A stretch of 64,000 nt of DNA from Paenibacillus sp. FSL R5-0912 (GCF_000758605.1 NZ_CP009282.1:4278001-4342000), one strand, 5' to 3'. Positions 53,426-62,920 are shown, counted from the stretch's first letter. The notes: generated by a model from the sequence alone, not told the origin. Made by a program: numbers and translations.

Positions 53426-54214
53426 TTATACACCGAGCAGTACCATTAGTTCAGCTAAATCAGCACAAATTTCATCCGGCTTAACTCCTGTAACAGTCTG
53501 GTAGTGCTCCAGATTATCGCGTGTGGTCAGGCCTGTCAGCACCAGTATCGTGCGGCAGCCTGCATTCACACCGGCAGAAATGTCTGTTCGCATGTTATCT
53601 CCGACTACAACCGCTTCCTCAGGTGTGATCCCCAGCAGTGAAGTCGCGTAGGTAATCAGATGGGATTCCGGTTTGCCGATCACTACAGGTGACACTCCGC
53701 TGGCTGCTTCGATTGCAGCCCCAAGGGTTCCGGCGCCGGGCATCACCCCGCCATCGGAGGGGAGCATCAGGTCCGGGTTGGTCAGCACAAACCTGGCTCC
53801 TTCCCGTATCCAGCGCGAGGCCCGGGCCAGCGATTCATATGTAAAAGAACGGTCGATGCCCTGGACAACATATTGCGGATTCTCCGTGACCAGAATCAAC
53901 CCCGCCTCGGCGCAGGCCTGCACCAATCCCTCTTCTCCAAGTATCGCCACGGTTGCTTCCGGAGATTCCCCAGCAATGTAGCGTGCCGCAGCAAGTGATG
54001 AGGTGCAGACCTCTTCCGGATTCGCCTCAATTCCCATCCCGCGCAAATGTGCAGCAACACTTGCCGGTGTGCGTGAAGAGTTATTCGTGACAAACAGGAA
54101 CGGAACAGCCGCTCTACGCAACGCCGCTATCAGCCGGTCTGCATCCGGAATCATCCGGCCGCCGTGATACAAGGTTCCGTCCAGATCAATTAACAAACCA
54201 CCTATATTGTTCAT
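53426..54214 (-). CDS. HAD-IIA family phosphatase (NagD/pNPPase-like)
   Basis: 262 residues. Motif I is LLIDLDGTLYHGG, motif II FLFVTNNSSRTP, motif III has IGKPE, and motif IV is VVVGDNMRTDISAG. The C2-type cap lies between motifs II and III (about 85-180). Members of this branch act on small sugar or nucleotide phosphates. AGGGGG precedes the ATG. It lies 45 bp upstream of the glycosylase-like gene on the same strand and may belong to that unit. Confidence 0.9.
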   Translation of the reverse strand: MNNIGGLLIDLDGTLYHGGRMIPDADRLIAALRRAAVPFLFVTNNSSRTPASVAAHLRGMGIEANPEEVCTSSLAAARYIAGESPEATVAILGEEGLVQACAEAGLILVTENPQYVVQGIDRSFTYESLARASRWIREGARFVLTNPDLMLPSDGGVMPGAGTLGAAIEAASGVSPVVIGKPESHLITYATSLLGITPEEAVVVGDNMRTDISAGVNAGCRTILVLTGLTTRDNLEHYQTVTGVKPDEICADLAELMVLLGV

Positions 54215-54507
54215 AATTCCCCCTGTTTGAAGCCCATTTATTAATTCATCGGATTAATAGTTAATGCTATAAATAATCTTCGCAATTTTCTAACCATTTC
54301 CCGCTATAGCCCACTGTTATTGAGTTTTTTAATGGCATCCTAACTTTTCCGCTACTCCGTTTCGCCAATTTCTCTTCTGCTTCGTACGCTTAAAGCTCTC
54401 CAACTATTTAAAATTTAACATACTTCGTCGAACGATAGCGAACCGCAGTACCGGCAGGCTTTTTATGGCACCGCCCTGTCATTTCCTGCGCTTTCCCGGA
54501 AAATAAT
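54215..54507. other. AT-rich intergenic region before the HAD-IIA gene
   Basis: 293 bp without a plausible gene. It should contain the promoter for the downstream minus-strand unit. I see no clear hairpin with a U-run and no repeat. Confidence 0.4.
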
Positions 54508-55458
54508 TCATTCCCCGGGGGCATTCCCCGTAGTTCTCCGGTGGACCGGGAAGGTGCAGAATTCCTCCGCCAGCAGTGTAGCCGGGAAGATGGCCTGCGC
54601 CTCTTCCAGTAGTGGAATCAGCTCCTCCTGTGAGCTGTACCGCGAGCTGAAGTGGGTCAGCAGCAGTTCGCGCCCGCCTGCCTGGCTTGCCAGTTCCGCA
54701 GCTTGCCGGGCTGTGCTGTGATGATACTGATAGGCCATATCGGCCAGGTCATGGGCAAAGGTCGCCTCATGAATGATCAGGTCGGCATCCTGTGCGAGCG
54801 GCAGTGTTCCCCCGCAAGGACGGGTATCGCCCAGAATAGTAACAATGCGGCCGCGTTTCGGCGCGTGGATCACATCCGCTGCCCGGATCACAACCCCGTC
54901 TTCAGTTGTGATATCTTCACCTCTCTTCAGCTTGCCGTACAGCGGCCCGGGCTTCAATCCGTAACTCTTAAGCAGCTCTGCATCGAGGTTGCCCGGACTG
55001 TCTTTCTCCGTTACCCGGTACCCATAGCTGTCAATTCTATGCTCAAGCAGTCCCGCCTCAACCTTGAACGTGTCATCCTCAAACACAAGTCCACCGCTGT
55101 GCTCGATAATCTCAAGCTTGTAGGGGATTCGCGACTGGCTTGCAGACAGTGAAATATCCAGATAAGCTTTGATCCCAGGAGGTCCATACACTGTAAGCGG
55201 TGATGTACCGCCCTGATAGCCACGGCTCGACAGCAGCCCCGGAAGGCCGAACAAGTGGTCACCATGCAAATGGGTGATAAACAGCTTCTCCAGCTTGCCC
55301 AGCCGCAGCGGTGAACGGAGAACCTGATGCTGTGTCCCTTCTCCACAATCGAACATCCAGAACGTGCGCCGTTCTTCAAGCAGCCTGAGGGCGATTGAGG
55401 TTACATTCCGCTGCAGTGTCGGTACTCCGGCATTTGTTCCCAAGAAATAAATTTCCAT
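54508..55458 (-). CDS. rnz: Ribonuclease Z
   Basis: Removes the 3' trailer of tRNA precursors. 316 residues, metallo-beta-lactamase fold. Motif HLHGDHLFGLPG, GDTRPCGG, HEATF and LTHFSSRYS are the RNase Z metal and phosphate ligands, and RIPYKLEIIEH lies in the usual exosite region. GAGGAGGGG precedes the ATG. It is a single gene between the HAD-IIA gene and metH. Confidence 0.96.
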   Translation of the reverse strand: MEIYFLGTNAGVPTLQRNVTSIALRLLEERRTFWMFDCGEGTQHQVLRSPLRLGKLEKLFITHLHGDHLFGLPGLLSSRGYQGGTSPLTVYGPPGIKAYLDISLSASQSRIPYKLEIIEHSGGLVFEDDTFKVEAGLLEHRIDSYGYRVTEKDSPGNLDAELLKSYGLKPGPLYGKLKRGEDITTEDGVVIRAADVIHAPKRGRIVTILGDTRPCGGTLPLAQDADLIIHEATFAHDLADMAYQYHHSTARQAAELASQAGGRELLLTHFSSRYSSQEELIPLLEEAQAIFPATLLAEEFCTFPVHRRTTGNAPGE

Positions 55459-55606
55459 TATGCCCCTCCTCTCTTCTCTCGTACTTCTTACCTTATTTTT
55501 ATCATGCCGGTTCTTATGAAAAGAATTCTACTCTGTTTTGGCGCTGAAAGCATCTTTCAAGTGGAACCGGCTATAAGCGAAATATATAAATTCTTATATT
55601 TCCAGC

Positions 55607-55632
55607 AAAAAACCTCCCGGTGACGGGAGGTT
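55607..55632 (-). terminator. Terminator of metH
   Basis: AACCTCCCG pairs with CGGGAGGTT and is followed by TTTTTT on the minus strand, 50 bp after the metH stop. Confidence 0.9.
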
Positions 55633-55684
55633 CCGCTATGACGGGCACAAGCCCTTCTGACGGGTGATGATCAATCAGGGCAGT

Positions 55685-58600
55685 TTACAGCTTCTCCACA
55701 TTGAAATACTGCGCTTCAGGATGTGCAAATACCATTGCCGATACCGAAGCCTCCGGCTCCATCATGAAGCCTTCAGTAAGATGAACTCCAATATCCTCCG
55801 GAGACAGCAGCTTGAATAACGGCCCTTGATCCTCCAGATCCGGGCAAGCCGGGTAGCCAAAGGATACACGGATTCCTTGATAACGCGCCCCGTGTCTCTG
55901 CTTCATTGTCATATCCGCCGGGTCCGGGAACCCCCAGGTATCCCTCATCATATGGTGAACGCGTTCAGCCAGTCCTTCTGCCACCTCCAGCGCTACTGCC
56001 TGCAAGGCATGGGAACGGAGATAATCTCCCCGGTCCTTAAGCTCAGTGGACAATTCACGTACCCCATGTCCGGCGGTTACGACCAGGAACCCGACGTAAT
56101 CCATAACCCCGCTGTCCACCGGCTTCAGGAAGTCGGCGAGGCAGAGATACGGCTCAACGTTCTGCCGCGGGAAGGTGAAGGTATGCAGCACATTGGCAGG
56201 ATTCTGCGGATCATAGATCAGGATATCATTCCCGCTCGACTGGGCCGGGAAGAACTGATACATGGCATGTGGAACAATGGTACCTTCCAGCATCGCCTGA
56301 TGCAGAATATCGTCTACGGTTTCTTTCAATTCCACTGTACGCGCATCCCCCGCTGCCAGCTGCGCTTCCACGGAACCGCGCAGTCCCAGATGATGGCCGA
56401 GCAGCATCTGCATGTTCACATAAGGAATAATATGTCCAAGCGGATAATTGCGCAGGACATGACGTTCCAGATCCGGCGGGGTAAACACAGGGGCATCCGC
56501 CGAAATCTTGGAGCGGACAGCTCGGGTCAGCTCGGGAAGCGGCTGCTGCGGAGCCACAGCTACGGCAGCCTCCTCCTCTTGGCGTACCTCTTCCTCAATC
56601 TTGCCCCGCTCCAGCGGATTCATCAGCCGGTTGGCGATATCCAGACCGTCCATGGCATCCTTGGCGTATAATACCAGACCGTCATATTCAGGCCGGATAC
56701 GGGTCTTGGTGAACTTGCGGGTTAATGCCGCACCGCCGACCATAATCGGCACATCGATACCGGCAGCGCGCAGATCCTGCGCCGTCAGTACCATCTGCTG
56801 CGCCGACTTCACCAGGAGGCCGGATAATCCGATGGCGTCTGCTTTTTCCTTGCGGAAGGCTTCAATTATATTCTCTGGCGGAACCTTTATCCCCAGATTG
56901 ACGATCTCGTAACCATTATTGGAGAGGATAATCTCCACAAGGTTTTTGCCGATATCATGCACATCGCCCTTAACGGTTGCGAGCATAATTCTTCCTTTAA
57001 CCGAGGTCTCATCCTTTTTCATAAACTGCTCCAGATGACCGACCGAAGCCTTCATCACTTCAGCGCTTTGCAGCACTTCAGCAACAATCAACTCATTGTT
57101 ATTGAACAATCTGCCGACTTCCGACATCCCCGCCATCAGCGGACCATTAATAATCTCAAGCGGACCGGATAACTTCAAGGCTTCGTCCAGGTCAGGAATA
57201 AGTCCTTCCTTAGTTCCCTCAACGACATACGAGGCAAGACGTTCTTCCAGCGAGAGATTGGAGATCTTCTCTTTCTTCTCGACCTTCTTCTCCCGGAAAG
57301 CGGCTACGAACGCAGACAAAGTATCGTCATTCGTATTATAAATCAGCTGTTCGGCAAGCTTGCGTTCTTCTTCCGGAATGGAGGCATAACGCTCCACCTT
57401 TTCGGTATTCACAATCGCATAATCCAGCCCGGCTTTGGTGCACTCATAGAGAAACACCGAGTTGAGCACTTCACGGCCCGCTTCCGGCAGTCCAAACGAT
57501 ACATTGCTTATGCCCAGAATCGTATGAACGGAAGGCAGGGCTTCCTTGATCAGGCGGATACCGTCAATCGTCTCTTTCGCAGAACCGATATATTGTTCGT
57601 CCCCTGTTCCGACAGGGAATACAAGGGTATCAAAGATCAGATCTTCAGCGGCCAGCCCATATTTGTTCACCAGCAGATCGTAAGAACGTCTGGCAACCTC
57701 CAGCTTGTCCTTAGCCAGGATCGCCTGCCCGGTTTCATCAATGGTGCCCACAACGATCGCAGCACCGTATTTATGAATCAGCGGAGTCACGAGCTCGAAT
57801 TTCTCTTCCCCATCTTCAAGGTTAATGGAGTTAATAATCGCCTTCCCTTGGCAATATTGCAAGGCCAGATCAATCACCTTCGGATCAGTGGTATCGATCA
57901 TCAGCGGGACTTTGACTTTCTTCACTACCAGCTCTAGGAAGCGTTTGATATCCTCCGTCTCATCACGGTCAGGGTCCTGCACGCAGACGTCAATGACCTG
58001 CGCTCCGCTCTTCACCTGTGCGCGGGCAATCTCTGAAGCTTCCTCATACTTGCCTTCGACAATCAGCCGCTTGAACTTCCGAGATCCCAGCACGTTGGTC
58101 CGTTCACCGACCATGTAAGGACGGTTATCGCTCTCAATGTACACAGGCTCTATGCCGGAGAGTGCCGGTGGATGAATGCCATCCAGCCCGCGCGGCGGAT
58201 AAGCCGATAGGGCTTCGGCCATCGCCCGGATATGATCCGGGGTTGTGCCGCAGCAGCCGCCGGCAATATTCAGCCAGCCCTTCTCGGCGAAGCCGGCAAG
58301 CTTGCGGGCAAGTGAATCCGGAGATTCATGGTAGTTGCCGTTCTCGTCCGGAAGCCCGGCATTCGGATAGCAGCTAACCGCTGCCGAAGAAATAGCCGAC
58401 AGCGAACGGATATGATCGCGCATGAATTCCGGTCCGGTCGCACAGTTTAATCCGACAGAGATCGGCTTAAGATGCTCCAGCGAAATGTAGAAGGCCTCGA
58501 TGTTCTGCCCCGCAAGCGTAGTCCCCATCGGTTCGATGGTACCTGAGATCAGCACCGGCAGTGTAATTCCGCTTTTCTCGAAGGCATTGTGGATGCCTAT

Positions 58601-59122
58601 GCTTCCGGCCTTCACATTCAGCGTGTCTTGGGAAGTCTCCAGCAGCAGTGCGTCTACCTTACCGTCGATCAACGCGACCGCCTGCTCCTCATAGCTGTCC
58701 ACAAGCTCCTGGAACGTTACTCCTCCGGTTACTGAGAGTGTCTTCGTTGTCGGTCCCATTGCCCCTATAACGTACCTTGGTCGCTCAGGTGTGTCATATT
58801 TATCTGCAGCATTACGCGCAAGTCTGGCAGCCTCCAGGTTAATCTCCCGGGCCCGCTGCGGGATATCATATTCTGCAAGCACCACAGAGGTGGCGCCGAA
58901 TGTGTTGGTCTCAATCAGATCCGCACCGGCTTCCAGGTATTTCTCATGAATATCCTGAATCACCTCCGGCCGGGTAAGCACCAGCATTTCATTACAGCCA
59001 TCCAGCTCATCCCCGCCGAAATCCTCGCCGGTAAGCGGCACCTGTTGAATCATCGTGCCCATGGCTCCGTCTAGTATTAATATGCGTTGCTGCAAGCTTT
59101 CTGCAAGTGTGAATTTGGCCAC
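55685..59122 (-). CDS. metH: Cobalamin-dependent methionine synthase
   Basis: Methylates homocysteine with methyltetrahydrofolate. 1145 residues with all modules: homocysteine domain (about 1-310, zinc ligands in GLNCATGPE and GGCCGTTP), pterin domain (about 320-600), cobalamin cap and B12 domain with VKGDVHDIGKNLV (His is the lower axial ligand), and the reactivation domain (about 850-1145). I chose GTG 59122, 7 bp after GGGGGG; TTG 59128 is too close to that site. No B12 or SAM riboswitch was found in the short upstream gap. No MetF domain is fused. Confidence 0.97.
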   Translation of the reverse strand: MAKFTLAESLQQRILILDGAMGTMIQQVPLTGEDFGGDELDGCNEMLVLTRPEVIQDIHEKYLEAGADLIETNTFGATSVVLAEYDIPQRAREINLEAARLARNAADKYDTPERPRYVIGAMGPTTKTLSVTGGVTFQELVDSYEEQAVALIDGKVDALLLETSQDTLNVKAGSIGIHNAFEKSGITLPVLISGTIEPMGTTLAGQNIEAFYISLEHLKPISVGLNCATGPEFMRDHIRSLSAISSAAVSCYPNAGLPDENGNYHESPDSLARKLAGFAEKGWLNIAGGCCGTTPDHIRAMAEALSAYPPRGLDGIHPPALSGIEPVYIESDNRPYMVGERTNVLGSRKFKRLIVEGKYEEASEIARAQVKSGAQVIDVCVQDPDRDETEDIKRFLELVVKKVKVPLMIDTTDPKVIDLALQYCQGKAIINSINLEDGEEKFELVTPLIHKYGAAIVVGTIDETGQAILAKDKLEVARRSYDLLVNKYGLAAEDLIFDTLVFPVGTGDEQYIGSAKETIDGIRLIKEALPSVHTILGISNVSFGLPEAGREVLNSVFLYECTKAGLDYAIVNTEKVERYASIPEEERKLAEQLIYNTNDDTLSAFVAAFREKKVEKKEKISNLSLEERLASYVVEGTKEGLIPDLDEALKLSGPLEIINGPLMAGMSEVGRLFNNNELIVAEVLQSAEVMKASVGHLEQFMKKDETSVKGRIMLATVKGDVHDIGKNLVEIILSNNGYEIVNLGIKVPPENIIEAFRKEKADAIGLSGLLVKSAQQMVLTAQDLRAAGIDVPIMVGGAALTRKFTKTRIRPEYDGLVLYAKDAMDGLDIANRLMNPLERGKIEEEVRQEEEAAVAVAPQQPLPELTRAVRSKISADAPVFTPPDLERHVLRNYPLGHIIPYVNMQMLLGHHLGLRGSVEAQLAAGDARTVELKETVDDILHQAMLEGTIVPHAMYQFFPAQSSGNDILIYDPQNPANVLHTFTFPRQNVEPYLCLADFLKPVDSGVMDYVGFLVVTAGHGVRELSTELKDRGDYLRSHALQAVALEVAEGLAERVHHMMRDTWGFPDPADMTMKQRHGARYQGIRVSFGYPACPDLEDQGPLFKLLSPEDIGVHLTEGFMMEPEASVSAMVFAHPEAQYFNVEKL

Positions 59123-59240
59123 TTTCAATCCCCCCAGTAAAACATTAGAGTAAGTTTAGCAGAATAAAGGGAATTCGGAAAGCCTTCCTTTCCACCCTGC
59201 ATTATTTGTATTGACAGTATAACTACAGCTCACAAATTCA

Positions 59241-59663
59241 TCATGGCTGTACCGTGAGTTCTTTAGACGGCATAGAGTGCTGTGTCCGGGCAGTAACATG
59301 GGAAGTGACCGTATAGCTGCCGGCTTGCTCAAATGCACGTTCACTTATATAAGCTCCCTCTCCGTCACTTGCCCCTTTCAGCTGAGTGCTCTTGCCTGGC
59401 TCAGTATTATCTACAATTTCGAAGATCACTTCTTTGGCGTCCTCAACAACTTCTCCGTCCTGACTAATGACAGCTTTAAAAGTCACCTTGTCGTTAACGG
59501 ATATTTCTTCCGGACTCCAGCTTAGCTCTACCTTGATAGGCACCATCGAGGAATCAGCAGCTGCATGCATATACATATCCTCTTCATTATTCCCTGAACA
59601 GCCGGCAAGCGTCATACCCATGACAATGCAAATGAGACCTCTAAGTATCTTTGGCTTAATCAT
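59241..59663 (-). CDS. YtkA/FixH-like lipoprotein
   Basis: 140 residues. The signal ends in MTLAGC (lipidated cysteine), followed by one beta-sandwich domain of YtkA/FixH type with VELSWSPEEISVNDKVTFKA and GAYISERAFEQAGSYTVTSHV. Met- and His-containing stretches before the domain (DMYMHAAADSSM) could bind copper, as in some relatives; that is speculative. GGGAGGG precedes the ATG. It precedes metH on the same strand, but a 118 bp gap argues for separate units. Confidence 0.82.
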   Translation of the reverse strand: MIKPKILRGLICIVMGMTLAGCSGNNEEDMYMHAAADSSMVPIKVELSWSPEEISVNDKVTFKAVISQDGEVVEDAKEVIFEIVDNTEPGKSTQLKGASDGEGAYISERAFEQAGSYTVTSHVTARTQHSMPSKELTVQP

Positions 59664-59844
59664 CTGGAGCCCTCCCGGTTCATCGATAGATTCATCTTCA
59701 TGTTAACAACGAAAGTCAGATTGCTTTCTTCCTTATTATACACATTTTATTCAACTTGTCGGAAATAAGCTTCATTAACGGCCATATCACATGATAATAG
59801 TCATATACATGAACTACATTCATCTTGATCCTCGCAGGGATATT

Positions 59845-59877
59845 AAAAAAGCCAATATCCTATAAGGATACCGGCTT
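59845..59877 (-). terminator. Terminator of the HAD/membrane protein unit
   Basis: AAGCCGGTATCCT pairs with AGGATATTGGCTT (two wobble pairs), followed by TTTTTT on the minus strand. Confidence 0.85.
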
Positions 59878-59889
59878 CATCTAAATCAG

Positions 59890-60675
59890 TTATAGGGAGT
59901 GTACCAATGGCAGAAGCTCCGAAAGATGCCTGATCTGATAATCCGGAGTGATGTCCGGGTCAGGAGTCTTGGCCGTCCGGTTGATCCAGACCGTCGTTAG
60001 ACCTGCAGCCAATCCACCGAGAATATCAGTCGTAAGCTTATCTCCGACCATTATCCCTTGCTCAGGCGTAATATCCAGCAGTCCGAGGGCATGCTCGAAG
60101 ATTGTCTTGTCCGGTTTCCCTTTACCGAAGCTTCCAGAAATGACAATATGGTCAAAATACGGAATAAGCTCAGGTACACCATCAAGCTTCTCCTGCTGGA
60201 GTGCAGGACAGCCATTCGTCAACAGCAGCAGCTTCACCTTGCCGCGCAGCTCATCCAGCACCTGAAGCGTCTCTTCATATATATAAGGACGGCTGCGGCG
60301 CTCAACGGCGAACTTGGCAGCGAGGCGTGCCGCCAGCGCTTCATCGTCCACTCCAAGAGAGGCAAGTCCGCGGCGCCAGGATTCGGTGCGGTAGGCCGGA
60401 GCAAGCTGTTCCAGCTGGCGGAATTCCGGCTGGTCTCCAGCTGTGAAGTTAGCCCATAGTGCCTCAAAAGGATTAATCCCAATCAGCTTCGTGAACGGAA
60501 AAGTCTCGTAAGACTCATAAAGCGCACGCGCTTCTCTGCGCACCGCCTGTTCAAGCTCTTGCGGATCAACAGAATCCCCTGCAGCCTCAGAGGCGTAGCG
60601 GAATGCTTCTTCCACACTTCGATCATCCCATAGCAGTGTATCGTCAAGGTCAAATAGTACGGCGGTAATCGGCAT
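59890..60675 (-). CDS. HAD-IA hydrolase (YjjG-like)
   Basis: 261 residues. Motif I is AVLFDLDDTLLWDD, motif II LLLLTNGCPALQ, motif III FGKGKPDKTIF, and motif IV GIMVGDKLTTDILGG. The cap is helical. It resembles YjjG/YfnB-type nucleotidases that remove unusual nucleotide phosphates, though substrate is not proved. GGGAG precedes the ATG. It follows the membrane protein gene by 34 bp. Confidence 0.9.
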   Translation of the reverse strand: MPITAVLFDLDDTLLWDDRSVEEAFRYASEAAGDSVDPQELEQAVRREARALYESYETFPFTKLIGINPFEALWANFTAGDQPEFRQLEQLAPAYRTESWRRGLASLGVDDEALAARLAAKFAVERRSRPYIYEETLQVLDELRGKVKLLLLTNGCPALQQEKLDGVPELIPYFDHIVISGSFGKGKPDKTIFEHALGLLDITPEQGIMVGDKLTTDILGGLAAGLTTVWINRTAKTPDPDITPDYQIRHLSELLPLVHSL

Positions 60676-60709
60676 TTCGTTCTCCCACTCCCTATGCTGG
60701 TCTATCTTA

Positions 60710-61237
60710 CTATTCGTGCACTACTTCAATGTTGTTGTTCTTGCCGAATTGTTCCAGGCGTGCAGCCATGGCGGCGGTGTCATACCGGTTGATCAGCTTG
60801 GAGAAAATCCATTGCTTGCGCTTGCCTTTATACTTAATGGTAACTACACTGCGCGACAAGGTAATCTTCTCAATTTCAGTTGCTGGCAAAAAGCGTTCGC
60901 GGTTGTATTTAATAGTAGACAGACGGGCGCGTTCCACCTTAAGGAACGGACGGCGGAAGAATAACAGCGCGGCAAGCAGGAAGTACAGTACTACCCCCAG
61001 CCAGTTGGCCAGTATTCCGCTTCCTTTCGCTTCATCAATGGAACCGACTACCCAGAACATAATGCCAAGCAGCATTAACACGACAGGGAATACAATATTC
61101 CGGCCTTTGAAAATATCGACGCTCTTTGCAGCAGCTTTAGAGCTCGTCCCATAGATCGTCTCTTTTCCCTGCTTCTTTCTTTGCTGATTGATTTGCTTGG
61201 TGTTGCGTTGAACCATTCTTTCCCAAGAACGGGCCAT
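60710..61237 (-). CDS. Unrecognised membrane protein with two helices
   Basis: 175 residues. A basic N-terminal stretch (about 1-40) precedes two membrane segments (VVLMLLGIMFWVVGSI, and LGVVLYFLLAALLFF). The C-terminal half is a soluble domain containing STIKYNRERFLPATEIEKI and VVTIKYKGKRKQWIFSKLI, reminiscent of a PH-like fold, but I do not recognise a named family. GGGGGAA precedes the ATG. Cotranscription with the HAD gene is likely. Confidence 0.75.
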   Translation of the reverse strand: MARSWERMVQRNTKQINQQRKKQGKETIYGTSSKAAAKSVDIFKGRNIVFPVVLMLLGIMFWVVGSIDEAKGSGILANWLGVVLYFLLAALLFFRRPFLKVERARLSTIKYNRERFLPATEIEKITLSRSVVTIKYKGKRKQWIFSKLINRYDTAAMAARLEQFGKNNNIEVVHE

Positions 61238-61284
61238 GTTAGTTCCCCCTAGTCATCCTGTATTATCTATGAAAAGGCCGCAGA

Positions 61285-61494
61285 CTAAGCTTTACGTCCG
61301 TTGTTGCCTTCTTCATGCTCCGGATCATCCACAATCTCAATGGTATCAAGCTGGGCCCGGAAATTGCTGCGGATATTGCCCAGATATATCTCGCGGAGTT
61401 TGGCGCGTTCTGCCAATTCTTCCTCATTCAGGCCGCCATTCTTATGTTTGCGTGCCAATTCATTAATGCGTGCGACCAATTCGTCAATATTCAA
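61285..61494 (-). CDS. UPF0291 (DUF896) small protein
   Basis: 69 residues: INELARKHKNGGLNEEELAERAKLREIYLGNIRSNFR (here only its start and end are conserved, INELARKHK and LREIYLGNIR). This is the YnzC family, small helical-hairpin proteins found in the SOS/lexA region of Bacillus. The start is TTG 61494 after GGGGAGGGG. No function is established. Confidence 0.93.
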   Translation of the reverse strand: MNIDELVARINELARKHKNGGLNEEELAERAKLREIYLGNIRSNFRAQLDTIEIVDDPEHEEGNNGRKA

Positions 61495-61604
61495 TACGTT
61501 CCCCTCCCCTATAAATTCATTCTAACTTTGCCATGAGAAAAAGAGCTTGTCAAGGTCTACCCCCTGAAAGCTCTCTTAGTCAAACACCAGTATGCTTCTT
61601 TCGG

Positions 61605-62018
61605 TTAATATACCGGCACGGTCAGTATATCTCCTGCCTTAATTCCGCTGTCCTTCAGACCATTTGACTTCTTGATCCCTTCTATATATACAGCAGTCCT
61701 CATATCATCCGGTTTATTCTTGAGTGCAATGCTCCACAAGGTGTCTCCGCGTTCAACTACGATCCGTTTCTCAGGCTTCATTAAAGTGACAGAACCAGCG
61801 AACACATTACCGACTACTGTAAATCCGGAGATCGTGAGTAATAGTATCAGAGATATCTTAACAAAGCTGACCTGGCGGAATATCGAGGTAAGTACAGACA
61901 GCAGGCGAAGGGTCTTGTCTCTGAATTGTGCCAATGGATTATGGGGTAATGGATTACCGGGAGCGGACACCTTGATATCCTCATTGTAGATACTATTGTA
62001 GGTACTGTATTTTAACAT
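61605..62018 (-). CDS. yneA: SOS-induced cell division suppressor YneA
   Basis: 137 residues. A cytoplasmic N-terminus, one membrane segment (ISLILLLTISGFTVVG), and an extracytoplasmic LysM (IVVERGDTLWSIALKN to LTVPVY). This matches the YneA family, which delays division during DNA damage. ATG 62018 has GGAGG 9 bp upstream. It is divergent from lexA across LexA boxes, and its promoter carries one in the spacer. Confidence 0.93.
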   Translation of the reverse strand: MLKYSTYNSIYNEDIKVSAPGNPLPHNPLAQFRDKTLRLLSVLTSIFRQVSFVKISLILLLTISGFTVVGNVFAGSVTLMKPEKRIVVERGDTLWSIALKNKPDDMRTAVYIEGIKKSNGLKDSGIKAGDILTVPVY

Positions 62019-62032
62019 AAATATCGTCCTCC

Positions 62033-62044
62033 AAACACTTGTTC
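62033..62044. promoter_or_regulatory. LexA box A (weak)
   Basis: AAAC-ACTT-GTTC, one mismatch from GAAC-N4-GTTC, in the leader of yneA. Confidence 0.5.
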
Positions 62045-62058
62045 TTACTTTCGAAAAT

Positions 62059-62087
62059 AATATAACACGAACATGTGTTTTGATCAA
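62059..62087 (-). promoter_or_regulatory. Promoter of yneA
   Basis: TTGATC and TATATT with a 17 bp spacer on the minus strand; LexA box B lies within the spacer. Confidence 0.75.
62069..62080. promoter_or_regulatory. LexA box B
   Basis: GAAC-ATGT-GTTT, one mismatch, inside the yneA promoter spacer. Confidence 0.7.
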
Positions 62088-62097
62088 TAGTTTTTTC

Positions 62098-62109
62098 GAA
62101 CAACTGTTC
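62098..62109. promoter_or_regulatory. LexA box C
   Basis: GAAC-AACT-GTTC, a perfect core, between the two promoters. Confidence 0.85.
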
Positions 62110-62153
62110 CCTTTATTTTTCGGGCTATTATTCTCACAATTTAGAACTTATGT

Positions 62154-62182
62154 TTGTACGAACGGCAGTTCTATGTTATAAT
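62154..62182 (+). promoter_or_regulatory. Promoter of lexA
   Basis: TTGTAC and a perfect TATAAT with a 17 bp spacer; LexA box D fills the spacer. Confidence 0.8.
62160..62171. promoter_or_regulatory. LexA box D
   Basis: GAAC-GGCA-GTTC, a perfect core, inside the lexA promoter. Confidence 0.88.
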
Positions 62183-62214
62183 TTTCCCAAACATAGTATA
62201 TGGGGTTGATTCCG

Positions 62215-62841
62215 ATGTCAAAGATTTCGAGTCGCCAGCTGGCGATCCTGGAATTTATACGTAACGAAGTCCGCAGCAAGGGTTATCCTCCGTCCGTTCG
62301 GGAAATTGGTGAAGCTGTTGGCCTGGCCTCCAGTTCTACAGTGCACGGTCATCTGGACCGGCTTGAGAAGAAGGGCCTGATCCGGCGCGATCCTACGAAA
62401 CCGCGGGCTATTGAATTGCTCGGACAGGAAGATTCAGAGAATGTACATCAATTCGTCCAGACGGTTACCCGCATCCCAGTAATTGGTAAGGTCACTGCTG
62501 GTGTTCCTATTACCGCTACAGAGAATATTGAGGATTACTTCCCGCTTCCTACTCATTACGTAGGGGATAACAAGGTATTCATGCTTTCTGTACTCGGCGA
62601 CAGTATGGTTGATGCCGGGATTATGAACGGCGATTATGTTATTGTCCGCCAACAGCAAACCGCTGACAATGGTGACATCGTTGTTGCGATGACCGAAGAA
62701 GATGAAGCAACCGTTAAGACCTTTTACAAAGAACGTGATCATATCCGGCTGCAGCCGGAGAATCCGGCTTACGAGCCTCTCCGCCTTAACCGCGTTACTA
62801 TTTTGGGCAGAGTCATTGGATTATTCCGCGATATCCATTAA
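62215..62841 (+). CDS. lexA: LexA repressor
   Basis: SOS repressor, 208 residues. The N-terminal winged helix (SSRQLAILEFIRNEV, then VGLASSSTVHGHLDRLEKKGLI) binds GAAC-N4-GTTC boxes. The self-cleavage site is Ala-Gly in VTAGVP, the nucleophile serine is in LGDSMVDAGI, and the lysine in ATVKTFY. ATG 62215 begins the family-typical MSKISSRQ; ATG 62200 is upstream in frame. Autoregulated through box D. Confidence 0.97.
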   Translation: MSKISSRQLAILEFIRNEVRSKGYPPSVREIGEAVGLASSSTVHGHLDRLEKKGLIRRDPTKPRAIELLGQEDSENVHQFVQTVTRIPVIGKVTAGVPITATENIEDYFPLPTHYVGDNKVFMLSVLGDSMVDAGIMNGDYVIVRQQQTADNGDIVVAMTEEDEATVKTFYKERDHIRLQPENPAYEPLRLNRVTILGRVIGLFRDIH

Positions 62842-62859
62842 TCCTTCTCCTCCATAATC

Positions 62860-62893
62860 AGGCTGCTCCGCATCACGCGAAGCAGCCTTTTTC
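62860..62893 (+). terminator. Terminator of lexA
   Basis: AGGCTGCT pairs with AGCAGCCT and is followed by TTTTT. Confidence 0.85.
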
Positions 62894-62920
62894 CTATTTA
62901 GATCCTGTTACGCTTGCCTA

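Noticed and set aside
59129..59240. Cobalamin or SAM riboswitch before metH
   Set aside because: The gap is only about 118 bp and has no conserved riboswitch sequence that I can see.
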